Source: Candidatus Thorarchaeota archaeon
Lineage (GTDB): Archaea > Asgardarchaeota > Thorarchaeia > Thorarchaeales > Thorarchaeaceae
Direction: 5' to 3'
DNA length: 64,000 bases
NCBI GenBank assembly: GCA_016840385.1
Contig: JAEOSL010000002.1
Span: 58,899 to 122,898 of the forward strand
Shown one piece after another: positions 1-9,053 of the stretch. A model generated the notes under the pieces. It worked only from the letters and a program-made list of their open reading frames with translations, searched no databases and was not told where the DNA came from. The position numbers were made by a program, and so were the translations under genes. The stretch's first letter is position 1. The number at the start of each line of letters is the position of its first letter.

Positions 1-470
1 CTATTCTGATTGCAGGAAAGACTTTCGTCATTGGAGGATATGGATACTGTAGTCGTGGAATGGCTACCCGTGCCAAGGGTATGGGAGCAGATGTGATTGT
101 CACTGAAGTTGATCCCGTACGAGCTCTGCAGGCGAGGATGGATGGATTCCAAGTTATGAAGATGGATGATGCAGCTTCAAAGGGAGATGTATTCCTCACT
201 GCAACTGGAATGAAAGATGTTGTTACTGGCGCTCATGTCAAAGTGATGAAAGACGGAGCAATTTTAGGGAATGCAGGCCACTACAATGTAGAAATTAACG
301 AACCAGAACTCATGGCTCTAACTAAAGAAAAGAAGCGAGTTAGACATGCATTAGACCAGTATACTCTCAAGGATGGAAGAAATATCTATCTGCTAGGTGA
401 AGGCAGATTGGTTAACCTTGCGGCGGCCGAGGGCCACCCCAGTGTTAGAGAAGCATTCGCTGCTTCCTAA
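1..470 (+). CDS. ahcY: Adenosylhomocysteinase (SahH), 3' part, C-terminus broken
   Basis: S-adenosylhomocysteine hydrolase splits SAH to homocysteine and adenosine with bound NAD. The reading frame enters from the left edge (first whole codon at base 3), so the substrate domain is missing. The visible part includes the Rossmann NAD-binding stretch [11 protein letters not shown] and the family signature [17 protein letters not shown]. Family members continue from EGHPS into (E)VMDLSFA. Here the frame instead runs on through about ten unrelated residues to a stop at 470, and the expected MDLSFA tail resumes in another frame at 482. About 32 extra bases thus appear inserted between EGHPS and the tail. 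The family's C-terminal tail contributes Lys/Tyr contacts to NAD in the neighbouring subunit, so the break should matter unless the separate tail complements it or the break is a sequencing error. Family identity is clear; functional state is uncertain. Confidence 0.9.
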   Translation, partial: ILIAGKTFVIGGYGYCSRGMATRAKGMGADVIVTEVDPVRALQARMDGFQVMKMDDAASKGDVFLTATGMKDVVTGAHVKVMKDGAILGNAGHYNVEINEPELMALTKEKKRVRHALDQYTLKDGRNIYLLGEGRLVNLAAAEGHPSVREAFAAS

Positions 471-481
471 ATGGAAAGGTA

Positions 482-685
482 ATGGACCTCAGTTTCGCAA
501 GTCAATTCAATGCAATGATCTGGATGGCAAAGAATGGCAAGGGCCTCAAACCAGCAGTATACGAGTTCCCCAAAGAGCTTGACAAGGAAACTGCACTCAT
601 GAAGCTTAAAACAATGGGAATCTCCATTGACAAGTGGACCGAGGAGCAAGAACGTTACGCCAAAGCTTACGCAGAAGGAACATAA
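482..685 (+). pseudogene. Detached C-terminal tail of SahH, copy A
   Basis: These 67 codons starting at ATG 482 encode the normal C-terminal tail of archaeal SahH (MDLSFASQFNAMIW... to KWTEEQERYAKAYAEGT). They lie directly after the broken end of the main gene but in a different frame. The tail reads cleanly to its own stop and is followed by a terminator hairpin. A second copy lies at 13302-13505 and a shorter third at about 15755-15810. Copies A and B differ at 25 of 204 bases by my count, yet only 3 residues change, so they look constrained at protein level. Either this tail is translated separately (a purine-rich stretch precedes the ATG) or the split is recent or artefactual. Confidence 0.75.
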
Positions 686-691
686 AATACT

Positions 692-715
692 AAGTTGGGG
701 GATCTTCCCCAACTT
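692..715 (+). terminator. Terminator hairpin after sahH
   Basis: A perfect 9-bp stem, AAGTTGGGG (692-700) and CCCCAACTT (707-715), has a 6-base loop and is followed by T-rich sequence. It lies 7 bases after the stop of the SahH tail. Confidence 0.75.
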
Positions 716-907
716 TTCATGTTTTCAGTAATTTTGTCCTGTTGGTCCAATTGTAATAGTGAGATATAGGGCAGATTTATCAAACAGGCAAGACTTGCAG
801 CTGTAATTCAATTCACTGTTTCGACAGTAGTAAGACTTGGAGTGACTTAGGTTCTGATTCCAATTCGCTAAAAGCACCCATAGCAGAGTAAGAAGGAGAA
901 CAAATCC

Positions 908-2158
908 TTGACAACTAAAGCTGAAAAGGCATTCATTTTCATCACATTGTCATCAATCTACTTCTTCTCAATAGTTCATCGTGTGGGGATTGCTGTGATT
1001 GCTGTTGACATGGCGGCTGAGCTCAATGCAAGTTCCTCACTTTTAGGTTTGATGTCCTCAGCCTACTTCTTTCCATACGCTTTAGTTCAAATTCCAGTCG
1101 GGATTTTGTTGGATAGGATAGGAGTAAGAAAAACTATAGGATCACTGGGTGTCATCGCAGTAATCGGAAATTTCGCCTTCGCGTTGGGTCCGTCACTTGG
1201 AATTGTGACAATTGGGAGAATACTGGTGGGAGCAGGAGTAGGAGGATTCTATGTTTCAGGTCTAAAAGCACTCTCTGTTTGGTACGATTCACGTAAGTTC
1301 GCAACGCTAGCTGGATTACTAACGGCTATAGGCAACCTTGGCGCCTTCGTTGCTTCATCACCACTTGCTATGGTTTCAGTTAATATTGGATGGCGTAGCG
1401 CATTCACCGTCATCGGTATAGGATTATCAATATTCATCGTCTTAGTATGGGTTTCATTGAAGAAGGAAAGACACGTAATTAATACGTCGGAGAAAAGTGC
1501 AAAGAGTGATTTGAGAGGCATATTCACTAACAGACACTTCTTGATAGTAATGATGATACCGTTCCTGTCTTATGGTGTGTACATCAGCTTTCAAGGACTA
1601 TGGGCAGGACCCTATCTAGCAGCTGTTTATGGCATGAATACTGTGACAGTGGGCTTCTTCTTGACTTTCATTAGCATTGGATTCATAATCTCTACTCCGC
1701 TTGGGGGGTACCTATCAGATAAGGTTCTCAAGAGGAGAAAACCAGTTCTTCTGATGGGTCTATTATTGAGCCTCGTCTTCTGGATATCACTTGTCCTCTT
1801 CGGAGCTATTCTTACTCCAATAGCACTTAGTTTACTGTTGTTCCTGATCGGATTTGCAACTGGCTTCACTTACGTATTAATGGTGATGTCCAAAGAGATG
1901 TTCACTAGAGATATATCAGGAACCGCAATGGCTAGTCTCAACCAATTTTATTTCATTGGTGGAGGCTTCTTTCAATTATTCATGGGCTTTGTCCTTGACG
2001 CAGCATTCGGAGGTACAATGACTTTTGCTTCATACCAGCTCATCTTCGCAATTAGTGCGGTTAGCTTGCTCATTTCGATAGTCCTAACAGTATTTTCAAA
2101 AGAAACTTATTCGGAATCAGAGAATGTGAATGATATGATTTCAAACTCTCTGGGATAG
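908..2158 (+). CDS. MFS transporter
   Basis: A 416-residue major facilitator superfamily carrier with about 12 hydrophobic membrane segments. The typical MFS loop 2-3 signature is visible as GILLDRIGVRKT at about residues 71-82, with a related GGYLSDKVLKRRK in the second half after a central cytoplasmic loop rich in Lys/Ser. The start is TTG at 908, preceded by an AAGGAG-like Shine-Dalgarno. The 3' end overlaps the end of the convergent DUF1116 gene by 18 bases. The substrate cannot be read from the sequence; its position beside the transporter and carbamoyltransferase-like cluster makes a role with the same class of compound possible, but this is only context. Confidence 0.85.
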   Translation: MTTKAEKAFIFITLSSIYFFSIVHRVGIAVIAVDMAAELNASSSLLGLMSSAYFFPYALVQIPVGILLDRIGVRKTIGSLGVIAVIGNFAFALGPSLGIVTIGRILVGAGVGGFYVSGLKALSVWYDSRKFATLAGLLTAIGNLGAFVASSPLAMVSVNIGWRSAFTVIGIGLSIFIVLVWVSLKKERHVINTSEKSAKSDLRGIFTNRHFLIVMMIPFLSYGVYISFQGLWAGPYLAAVYGMNTVTVGFFLTFISIGFIISTPLGGYLSDKVLKRRKPVLLMGLLLSLVFWISLVLFGAILTPIALSLLLFLIGFATGFTYVLMVMSKEMFTRDISGTAMASLNQFYFIGGGFFQLFMGFVLDAAFGGTMTFASYQLIFAISAVSLLISIVLTVFSKETYSESENVNDMISNSLG

Positions 2159-3373
2159 TTTAACTAACGCATCCTTGAAACATTCCATCGACGGTCTCAC
2201 CACTCCAGCACCTATCTGACCAATCCCTGGGTTTCTATGAGCTATTCCTGTGTTTATGACAGGTAGAATCCCCGTGTCCATTATCTTCAGAAGGTCTATT
2301 CCTAGGGGAATCCCTTCAAATCCAAGAACGGGTATTGTGAAGTTATTATCAGTTGCTACGGTGATTTCCATCATTTCGCGAGTGTATCCTATGGCATCCG
2401 CGGGTGTGCCACCTACGAATCTTACTATTGCAGGGGATGCTGCCATAGCAAATCCACCAAGTCCTCTTGTTTCCGCAATAGAGCTGTCTCCGATATCTGG
2501 ATTAGCATCTTCGGCTGTATAACCGGGGAAGTAAAGTCCCTCCACAGTTGAAGCAGGAGCTGTAAACCATTCGTCACCAAGTGTGCTTACTCGGATACCA
2601 AACTCGGTGCCATTCCTAGTCATTGCAGTTATTATTGTAGAGTTGTCAATCCCATGAGCTGAATCCATTGTTACTTTGCACGCAGCCATTGAGAGGTTGA
2701 GAAAGAAGTGATCGTTCTCTGCCATGAACGCTGAAATTTCCTGAAGTAGATATGTTTCAAGATTAACATCTAGGAGAAATGGTACGAGCATCTTGAAAAA
2801 CAGTGAGGAAGATGCGATATTGCGATTGTGACATTCATCTCCCATGTGCAATGCTCTTGAGATAATTCCATTGAGATTAATCCCATCTGTTTGAGCTAAT
2901 GCCTTTTTGAGAGATGGACCGAGAGTTTTCTCAATCCATTTTAGTTTCTTGATTACTTCCTCGTCAAATGCTCCGAACCGGAGAACCTTCCCAAGACCTT
3001 CATTGATAGTTGAGAAAGAGCGATTCCCATTTGCGATATTGTCCACTACAAACACAGGCATCGAGTGAGAAACAACACCCGTCATGGGACCTACTGCACC
3101 TTTCTCATGACAAGGAGAAAATTCAATCTCTTCACTCTCGATTATTGCTTCCGCTTCTTTCAGATTGTCAGCTAACTCTTCAAAGACAAGTGCACCAAGA
3201 ACTGCACCTCGGAGAGGACCACACATTTGATTCCACTCTATTGGTGGTCCCGCATGAAGAATCAGATTCTTCTTCATTCCTGAGATGGCCTTTGAAGCTG
3301 GCTCTACATCAACTAGAATAGGTTGGGCGTTTTTCATTGCCTTAATGGCTTGTTGATTGGCCTCTTCAAACAC
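2141..3373 (-). CDS. allG: DUF1116 protein, AllG/YlbE-like (oxamate carbamoyltransferase subunit family)
   Basis: A 410-residue homologue of E. coli YlbE/AllG (DUF1116). Recognisable family stretches are LHAGPPIEW near residue 40, CHEKGAVGPMTGVVSHSMPV, RFGAFDEEV, TMDSAHGIDNSTIITAMTRNG, TRGLGGFAM and the C-terminal NTGIAHRNPGIGQIGAGV. In E. coli AllF (FdrA), AllG and AllH together form the oxamate carbamoyltransferase that makes carbamoyl phosphate in allantoin catabolism; here homologues of all three are adjacent on one strand. The start is GTG at 3373, 15 bases after the small FdrA-tail gene. It is the last gene of the minus-strand operon and its end overlaps the convergent MFS gene. The substrate may differ from oxamate. 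Confidence 0.88.
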   Translation of the reverse strand: MFEEANQQAIKAMKNAQPILVDVEPASKAISGMKKNLILHAGPPIEWNQMCGPLRGAVLGALVFEELADNLKEAEAIIESEEIEFSPCHEKGAVGPMTGVVSHSMPVFVVDNIANGNRSFSTINEGLGKVLRFGAFDEEVIKKLKWIEKTLGPSLKKALAQTDGINLNGIISRALHMGDECHNRNIASSSLFFKMLVPFLLDVNLETYLLQEISAFMAENDHFFLNLSMAACKVTMDSAHGIDNSTIITAMTRNGTEFGIRVSTLGDEWFTAPASTVEGLYFPGYTAEDANPDIGDSSIAETRGLGGFAMAASPAIVRFVGGTPADAIGYTREMMEITVATDNNFTIPVLGFEGIPLGIDLLKIMDTGILPVINTGIAHRNPGIGQIGAGVVRPSMECFKDALVKLSQRV

Positions 3374-3387
3374 TTGTCTTGTGATTA

Positions 3388-3561
3388 TCAGCCCTCCAGT
3401 TTCTCTAGGAGCTTAAGCATATCAAGATCGCCACCTGCAGGAGGTCGCCAATCTACACTAATGACATCTACACCTTGTGCCTTCAAATCCTTTGGAAATG
3501 TGTCAATTCCTATATTGATTACTTTGAGCTCTTTGTTGAATATGTTCTTATCATCAGTCAT
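3388..3561 (-). CDS. Small FdrA C-terminal-domain protein (57 aa)
   Basis: A short gene of 57 codons. It starts with ATG at 3561 that shares one base with the FdrA stop (TAATG), preceded by a strong GAGGAGG Shine-Dalgarno inside the FdrA end, so translational coupling is expected. Its sequence (LKVINIGIDTFPKDLKAQG, then VDWRPPAGGD) matches my recollection of the short terminal domain attached to FdrA/DUF1116 proteins in other organisms. I read it as that domain encoded separately. It ends 15 bases before the DUF1116 gene. The reading frame and start are well supported; its role as a third piece of the carbamoyltransferase complex is inference. Confidence 0.82.
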   Translation of the reverse strand: MTDDKNIFNKELKVINIGIDTFPKDLKAQGVDVISVDWRPPAGGDLDMLKLLEKLEG

Positions 3562-5144
3562 TATGTATCCTCCTCAAATAGTAAATCTGCGATTGTACCT
3601 TTTGTCGCAATAAGAGCCGCCAAACGTACCGCTTGTGCGTTGCTTGGCATTACTATCACGCCTGCTTCCTCCAATTGTTTCTGCTGCTTACGTAAGTTTT
3701 GATGGTCCAGATCCGTACCCACAATATTGGCAACGAACGAGAGACGGCGTCCTTCCTTTTTGGCTGCATCTCTAGCTTCCTTGATTGGAGGAATCAATTC
3801 TCCTGCAGGGTTATCATGGGATCCATATCCTATTACTACATCCAATAGGATCACTGCAGTTTTGGGATCTTCTCCTTCTCTAATGATTCTCTGTTTTCGA
3901 AGTGTGTAGTCGATCATCGGGTGTGGACGTCCCACTGTGAATTCCTCAGAACCCATATCCACGCAGGTATGGTCTTTGCTCATACTAGAGTTCTCAAGAT
4001 TGTATTCTTGTTTTAGAGGGGAATTAGAGTAGATGGTTCCGAGTAAAGGTGAGAGTATCACAAGTGCTTCAGAACACAGAGTTCCCCCGGTGTAGAGACC
4101 CCGAATGAACTGTTGATCACTCGTGAACTCCTTCGATTCGGAATCTGCAAGCGCTACAACTTCATTTCTCTCAGCAGTAAAAATAGTGCGCGTGGGCTGT
4201 TTCCCTTTCATCAAAGCACAAACAGCTTTAGAGGTATCCTCGAGGGTTGCTGCACTTACAACACTATGACGCTCTATTTCTTCTGAAGTTCCTCCAAGGA
4301 AGATGACAACCACGGGCTTGTTTGAGCGCTTAGCCGCTTCAAGAACCCGATTACTTACTTCTTTGTCTGGGGGCTTCGATATGAGAACAATAGCTTCAGT
4401 GGCGGAGTCTTCTGCGAGCCGTTTTATTCCCTCAATCATCATGAGTCCCCCAACATCCTTTGAGAGGTCATTACCTCCTATTCCAATCGCCTGTGAAATA
4501 CCAAAATCCTCATCGTGAATGATGGTTGAAACTTGCTGAAGTCCAGTTCCAGCAGCAGATACTATCCCTATTGTCCCTTTTCTAACAGAATTCCCAAAGC
4601 CAAGTACGACATTATTGATAATAGCAGTTCCACAGTCAGGACCCATCATTAATAGTCCATTCTCTACAGCGAGCTGTTTAAGCTTAACTTCATCCTCAAT
4701 GGACACATTACTACTGAACAAGAATACGTTTAATCCTCTCCGGAGAGCCTTAGTAGCTTCTCTTGATGCATATTCTCCAGGAACAGAAATCATCACAAGG
4801 TTGGCATTTGGCAATTCTCTGATTGCAGAACTCAGAGTCTTAGGAATTACCTCGCCCTCTTCACTTGTTTCTCGGGTGGTGAGTAATCTATCTACTTCAA
4901 GAAGTGCTACCTCAATGCTGGCTTCATCCTTTGCTTCAATAGCAATCACAAGATCACTTGGTGTTGCTTCTACGACATCTTCAATTAACAAATCCAAATT
5001 TTCCAATAAATCCTTGTTGAGGGCCGTTGCCATAACAATAGCCGCTTGCTGAACACCCTCTACCTCTGTAATACTATTAGAAATCCTCATTAGAATGACA
5101 GAGTCGCGATAGGTGTCCGTTTTTACTATAACACGTTTAGTCAT
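3561..5144 (-). CDS. fdrA: FdrA/AllF family protein (acyl-CoA synthetase-like fold)
   Basis: A 527-residue FdrA homologue. FdrA proteins share the fold of succinyl-CoA synthetase, and in E. coli the family is AllF of the oxamate carbamoyltransferase complex. Visible features are a glycine-rich nucleotide-binding-like stretch (GTIGIVSAAGTGLQQVSTII), the GPDCGTAIINNVVLGFGN region, IGGNDLSKDVGG, VVVIFLGG, and a C-terminal flavodoxin-like part (AVILLDVVIGYGSHDNPA, FVANIVGTDLDHQ). The start is set at ATG 5144, with GAGGTCA six bases upstream, rather than an upstream alternative at 5177. The usual C-terminal domain is absent and encoded by the next, overlapping small gene. It lies in the operon between the DUF2877 and DUF1116 genes. 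Confidence 0.88.
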   Translation of the reverse strand: MTKRVIVKTDTYRDSVILMRISNSITEVEGVQQAAIVMATALNKDLLENLDLLIEDVVEATPSDLVIAIEAKDEASIEVALLEVDRLLTTRETSEEGEVIPKTLSSAIRELPNANLVMISVPGEYASREATKALRRGLNVFLFSSNVSIEDEVKLKQLAVENGLLMMGPDCGTAIINNVVLGFGNSVRKGTIGIVSAAGTGLQQVSTIIHDEDFGISQAIGIGGNDLSKDVGGLMMIEGIKRLAEDSATEAIVLISKPPDKEVSNRVLEAAKRSNKPVVVIFLGGTSEEIERHSVVSAATLEDTSKAVCALMKGKQPTRTIFTAERNEVVALADSESKEFTSDQQFIRGLYTGGTLCSEALVILSPLLGTIYSNSPLKQEYNLENSSMSKDHTCVDMGSEEFTVGRPHPMIDYTLRKQRIIREGEDPKTAVILLDVVIGYGSHDNPAGELIPPIKEARDAAKKEGRRLSFVANIVGTDLDHQNLRKQQKQLEEAGVIVMPSNAQAVRLAALIATKGTIADLLFEEDT

Positions 5145-5182
5145 GAAATGACCTCTTAGGAATTGATTCGTTGACAAACTTA

Positions 5183-6181
5183 TTAAAAAAGATGACTCTT
5201 TGTATATGCGTCGCTCAGCATCATATTGACGCCAAATATTATTCCAATAATCATGTCAATCCCAGAGGTCCCACCAAAGCTCATCACCTTATGTGCGGAT
5301 TGCTCCAAATCGATTTTGTTGGAGGTTAATAGGGCTTCAAGTAGTGTTTGTATAATCTCATTCCCATTACCAATTGCAGCTTGTAAAAGGAACTCTTCGC
5401 TAATTCTAGTTGTCCTACCATGAATGCAAGACTGGATGTCATTCAGCGCATCCTGAACTCTGATTTTTCCAGGATTCGAATTCTCAGCCATATAGAATAT
5501 GCTCAACATCAAACCAACAAGAAAATCATCTGCGGCTGGGGTCAACCCTGGACCCAATCCAACGAGCTTCATTACGCTCTGTACAATGTTCTCTGTGTTG
5601 CCTAGTTTGATAGCATCTAAGAGTTTCATGACTTGTGGCAAGGCCATACGACTGACTGGATTCAGCTCCGTTAATTCCTTATCATCATCCACAAACGACT
5701 TGTAACATTTCAAGAGTTGATAGAGATCACTATGATTTCCGAAACGTGTAGCCAGTCTAAGTAAAATTGTAAGGTTTGACTCAATATCTGAATAAGCCAC
5801 AATGTCACTGAACTGTTTCATTGGCTCCCAAAGTACAGCGTTCTCTAGGGATATATCAAGAATGTTCGCACTCACTTTAACCAGATTCTCATCTCGTATT
5901 ACTCTGTCACCTCTCTCCACACTTATGGTTGTAAAATCGATATGTGGTGGAATTTCTACAGAAATGTAGAGAGGTCCCCTGCCAATCTCTGATCCAACCA
6001 AACTTATCAATCCCTCATTAGGAATTTCTAAGTTGATGACCCGTCGGAAAACACTATGCACTTGCCCCTCTACCCCTTTTGTCATTCTGAGTGCTGCAAC
6101 TGAACCAATAGAAACCGCAGAGAAATTATCTCGAAACGTCATATTTTCTCTAGGGTGATTTTTGGGGGTTGGATCATTCAT
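5183..6181 (-). CDS. allH: DUF2877 protein, AllH/YlbF-like
   Basis: A 332-residue protein with the DUF2877 hallmark GLGPGLTPAADDFLVGLM around residue 220, matching the AllH (YlbF) subunit of oxamate carbamoyltransferase. The chosen ATG at 6181 has a GAGGTG Shine-Dalgarno eight bases upstream; an upstream in-frame start at 6199 lacks one. It lies between the ABC ATPase gene and fdrA on the same strand, so the order is transporter genes, then allH-allF-tail-allG. Subunit function is inferred from the E. coli counterpart. Confidence 0.82.
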   Translation of the reverse strand: MNDPTPKNHPRENMTFRDNFSAVSIGSVAALRMTKGVEGQVHSVFRRVINLEIPNEGLISLVGSEIGRGPLYISVEIPPHIDFTTISVERGDRVIRDENLVKVSANILDISLENAVLWEPMKQFSDIVAYSDIESNLTILLRLATRFGNHSDLYQLLKCYKSFVDDDKELTELNPVSRMALPQVMKLLDAIKLGNTENIVQSVMKLVGLGPGLTPAADDFLVGLMLSIFYMAENSNPGKIRVQDALNDIQSCIHGRTTRISEEFLLQAAIGNGNEIIQTLLEALLTSNKIDLEQSAHKVMSFGGTSGIDMIIGIIFGVNMMLSDAYTKSHLF

Positions 6182-6263
6182 CCGGGGGCACCTCAACAAT
6201 TGCTCTGTATCAGGAGCAGAGTGCTTACGTTGTTACACTTACGTGATTCATGGACAAACAAGA

Positions 6264-7919
6264 TCATTTGATGCCAGTCATCATCTGTCCGATTACGTCG
6301 ATATCTGCATCTGCAGCAGAAACAATACCCACAATCTTGCCTTCGTACATGACTGCAATTCGGTCGCTTACGGACATTACTTGATCTAGGTCTTTAGAGA
6401 TTAGCAAAACAGCTACTCCTAGATCCCTCTGTTCTAACAGCTTGTTTGTTATGAACTCAGTAGCTCCAACATCGAGTCCGGCGGTAGGCTGGGCGGCGAT
6501 TAGCAGCTTTGGATTCCTCGAGATAACCTTGGCCAAAAGCAGCTTCTGTAGATTACCACCCGAAAGGTTTCTTGCTGGGATAAAGACACTTGATGCAGCT
6601 ATGTCAAAATCAGCAACGAGTTGTTCAGCATATTTACGAATCTCTTCATCATTCAGGAAATACGACATATTGGATGGTAACATTCGTGAATCTGAGAATG
6701 GAGGATTTCCATGAGTTTCCAAGATGAGATTCTCAGCTATTGTAAAGTTCATTAACAGACCAGTTCCTGCACGATCTTCAGGAATGTCACCTATACCAGA
6801 ATCAATGAGATTTCTAGGATTGTGATTTGTCACGTCATTGCTAAGAAAATGAACAGTCCCCGTTGAGGCTTTTCTCATACCAGTTAGGACCTCAGCTAGT
6901 TCTGATTGACCATTTCCAGAAACACCAGCAATACCCAGAATCTCACCTTGATGAATAGCGAAAGAAATATCTTCCAGAGCTTGTTGTTTCTTATCATTCA
7001 TTGCCGAGAGCGCCTTTACTTCAAGTACGATGTTTCCACGCTTGACATCCTTCTTTTCGAGATCAAAATCAACCGCTCTACCAACCATTTTCATGGATAG
7101 ATCAGCTGGGTTTGTGTCCTTAGTTTCGATTGTTGCAACAACCTTACCTCTTTTGAGTACTGTGACACGATTACTATAGGCCATAACCTCAGGCAATTTG
7201 TGAGTAATCATAACTACAGTCATACCCTCTTTCACCATGGATTGCAGGGTTTCAAATAGTTCCTCAGCTTCCAAAGGTGTCAGAACTGACGTGGGTTCAT
7301 CAAGTATCAATATTTTTGCCCCTCTATAGAGAGCTTTGACAATCTCTACACGTTGTCTTACGCCCATGGGAAGTTCATGAATTTTCTTTCTTGGGTCAAC
7401 TTCAAGTCCATAAGATTTTGATAGTTCTGTGATTCGCTCCTCTGCTTTAGCCAGATTAAGGAGAGGCTCTCTGTCCGACTTTAAACCTAAGATAATATTC
7501 TCAGCTACGGTCATCACTGGAATTAGTGTGAAATGCTGGTGCACCATACCGATGCCAATTTCAATCGCGACACCAGGAGAGTTGAGTTCGATATGTGTTC
7601 CACCGATTTCAATCTCGCCAGCGTCAGGCTTGTATAGACCATAAAGAACGCGTGCTAGGGTAGTCTTCCCGGCACCATTCTCACCTAAAAGGGCGTGGAT
7701 TTCGCCTGCACGCAGCTCGAAGTCTATTGAATCATTTGCTAGCACACCAGGAAACTGTTTGGTTATCCCGGTCATCTTCACAATGACCTCACCAGGTTCC
7801 ACTTGGCTTAGTTGAATTCCTTCTAGTTGGTCTTTTGCGCGCAATGCTTTCATGGTGTCCAAGAGTTTTGATGAAACTTTTGATGCATTTGTCTTGATTT
7901 TGGCTATAGTATCGCTCAA
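6264..7919 (-). CDS. Double-domain ABC ATPase, nucleoside/BMP type (NupO/YufO-like)
   Basis: A 551-residue ATPase with two fused ABC modules, as in sugar and nucleoside importers of the RbsA/YufO type. The first module has Walker A GENGAGKTT at about 79-87 and Walker B followed by LDEPTSVLT. The second has the modified P-loop GVSGNGQSE and the signature LSGGNLQKLLLAK. The unusual Q in the second P-loop is normal for this subfamily. The start appears to be TTG at 7919; a weaker alternative is the internal Met at about residue 23. It is separated from the upstream binding-protein gene by an 87-base gap holding a strong hairpin. It should energise the two permeases encoded divergently at 10.6-12.5 kb. 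Confidence 0.92.
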   Translation of the reverse strand: MSDTIAKIKTNASKVSSKLLDTMKALRAKDQLEGIQLSQVEPGEVIVKMTGITKQFPGVLANDSIDFELRAGEIHALLGENGAGKTTLARVLYGLYKPDAGEIEIGGTHIELNSPGVAIEIGIGMVHQHFTLIPVMTVAENIILGLKSDREPLLNLAKAEERITELSKSYGLEVDPRKKIHELPMGVRQRVEIVKALYRGAKILILDEPTSVLTPLEAEELFETLQSMVKEGMTVVMITHKLPEVMAYSNRVTVLKRGKVVATIETKDTNPADLSMKMVGRAVDFDLEKKDVKRGNIVLEVKALSAMNDKKQQALEDISFAIHQGEILGIAGVSGNGQSELAEVLTGMRKASTGTVHFLSNDVTNHNPRNLIDSGIGDIPEDRAGTGLLMNFTIAENLILETHGNPPFSDSRMLPSNMSYFLNDEEIRKYAEQLVADFDIAASSVFIPARNLSGGNLQKLLLAKVISRNPKLLIAAQPTAGLDVGATEFITNKLLEQRDLGVAVLLISKDLDQVMSVSDRIAVMYEGKIVGIVSAADADIDVIGQMMTGIK

Positions 7920-7955
7920 GGTTTTTCATTCCAGCATGAATAAAGAAAGTTGGAG

Positions 7956-7982
7956 CACATATTCAGTGTTTCTGAATATGTG
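7956..7982 (-). terminator. Intercistronic stem-loop between binding protein and ATPase genes
   Basis: A perfect 11-bp inverted repeat, CACATATTCAG (7956-7966) and CTGAATATGTG (7972-7982), has a 5-base loop. On the minus strand it lies just after the binding-protein gene and before the ATPase gene. Such hairpins commonly act as partial terminators or 3' stabilisers so that binding protein is made in excess over ATPase. Its action here is inferred. Confidence 0.6.
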
Positions 7983-8006
7983 TCCCTTATATTGATTGTT
8001 TTTAAA

Positions 8007-9053
8007 CTATGGATCCAGAGGTGGATCTTCAGTGACGGTCCTTGGAACGGTGATCGTTCCAGCCTCGATATCTAATGCAGTCTGTGCAAGTAAATCCTTC
8101 AATGCTTGAGGAATGATATCGTCAAATTGATGGAATGGGTAGAGATAGTTTCCAATGGGTATCTCCCACGAAAGGCCTCCCAGTTCATCGAATAAAGTCC
8201 CATTAATCAAGTGCGAAGCAACAACTTCCATCAACCATGGAGTGTCCATTCCAATGCTTGTCATTGTGACTTCAGGAGCCAAAGTAGCTTGATCACCAAC
8301 ACTCCCTATAACACTCACATTGTAGTCTTGACAGGCTGAGATCACACCACGTCCAGTGGTATCTGCAACTTGGACAATGATGTCAGCGTCCTTTGTCGTA
8401 ATGAGAGACTCAGTAATCTGATATCCCAGAGCGGCATCGCCCCAATCACCTGCAACACGAGCTAATACTTCTGCAGTAGGGTTAACACTTTCAACGCCAG
8501 CCTTGAAAGCAAAGAACTCCATCGACAGATACTCGTACCATTCTCCAAAGACGGCAGCTACAACATTCGTTTCGGTCATATTTCCTGCTAATACTCCAGC
8601 AAGGTAATGACCTATTGTCTGAAATGACGGATGAAGACCTACGAGGTTATCAGGAGCTGGGACATACTCGTTAAGTCCAGGAATTTGTACAAAGAATGTG
8701 TCATTGTATTGTGTAGCAACTTCAAAATATGTAGTAGGAATGAATTGACCTCCTATACAAAATATCACATCATAACCAGCTGCTGCATATTCGCTTACAA
8801 CTCGAGATTGGTCGGCAAATTGTACTTGCCTGGATATATCAATATCAAATCCGTATTTATCCCTGAGTCGATACGCACCTTGGATTGCCATATATGAGAA
8901 CCCAAGATCGGTTTCATCACCACCCATTACAAAAGCTGCTTTGTACGTAGCTTCCTCGGCAGGTCCACCTGAATACAGAATTAGGTAGACACCGACAGGA
9001 GCCGCTATAACGATTATTGCAATTATAATGACGGCCAAATATTTTTGTTCCAT
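8007..9053 (-). CDS. BMP/PnrA-family substrate-binding protein
   Basis: A 348-residue extracytoplasmic binding protein of the basic membrane protein (BMP, PnrA/NupA) family, whose members bind nucleosides or related small molecules. The N-terminus has a short charged start and one hydrophobic segment (residues 6-28) that would anchor it to the outside of the membrane. The mature part begins with KAAFVMGGDETDLGFSYMAIQGA, similar to the family start in which the protein binds nucleosides. GYDVIFCIGGQF, VAAVFGEWYEYLS and IGSVGDQATLAP also fit the family. There is no obvious lipobox Cys. It is the first gene of the minus arm, divergent from the second DUF1116 gene. Confidence 0.88.
   Translation of the reverse strand: MEQKYLAVIIIAIIVIAAPVGVYLILYSGGPAEEATYKAAFVMGGDETDLGFSYMAIQGAYRLRDKYGFDIDISRQVQFADQSRVVSEYAAAGYDVIFCIGGQFIPTTYFEVATQYNDTFFVQIPGLNEYVPAPDNLVGLHPSFQTIGHYLAGVLAGNMTETNVVAAVFGEWYEYLSMEFFAFKAGVESVNPTAEVLARVAGDWGDAALGYQITESLITTKDADIIVQVADTTGRGVISACQDYNVSVIGSVGDQATLAPEVTMTSIGMDTPWLMEVVASHLINGTLFDELGGLSWEIPIGNYLYPFHQFDDIIPQALKDLLAQTALDIEAGTITVPRTVTEDPPLDP

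Noticed and set aside
845..880. A tRNA-like T-arm (GGTTCTGATTCC) upstream of the MFS gene.
   Set aside because: No matching acceptor stem, D-arm or anticodon arm could be found around it.
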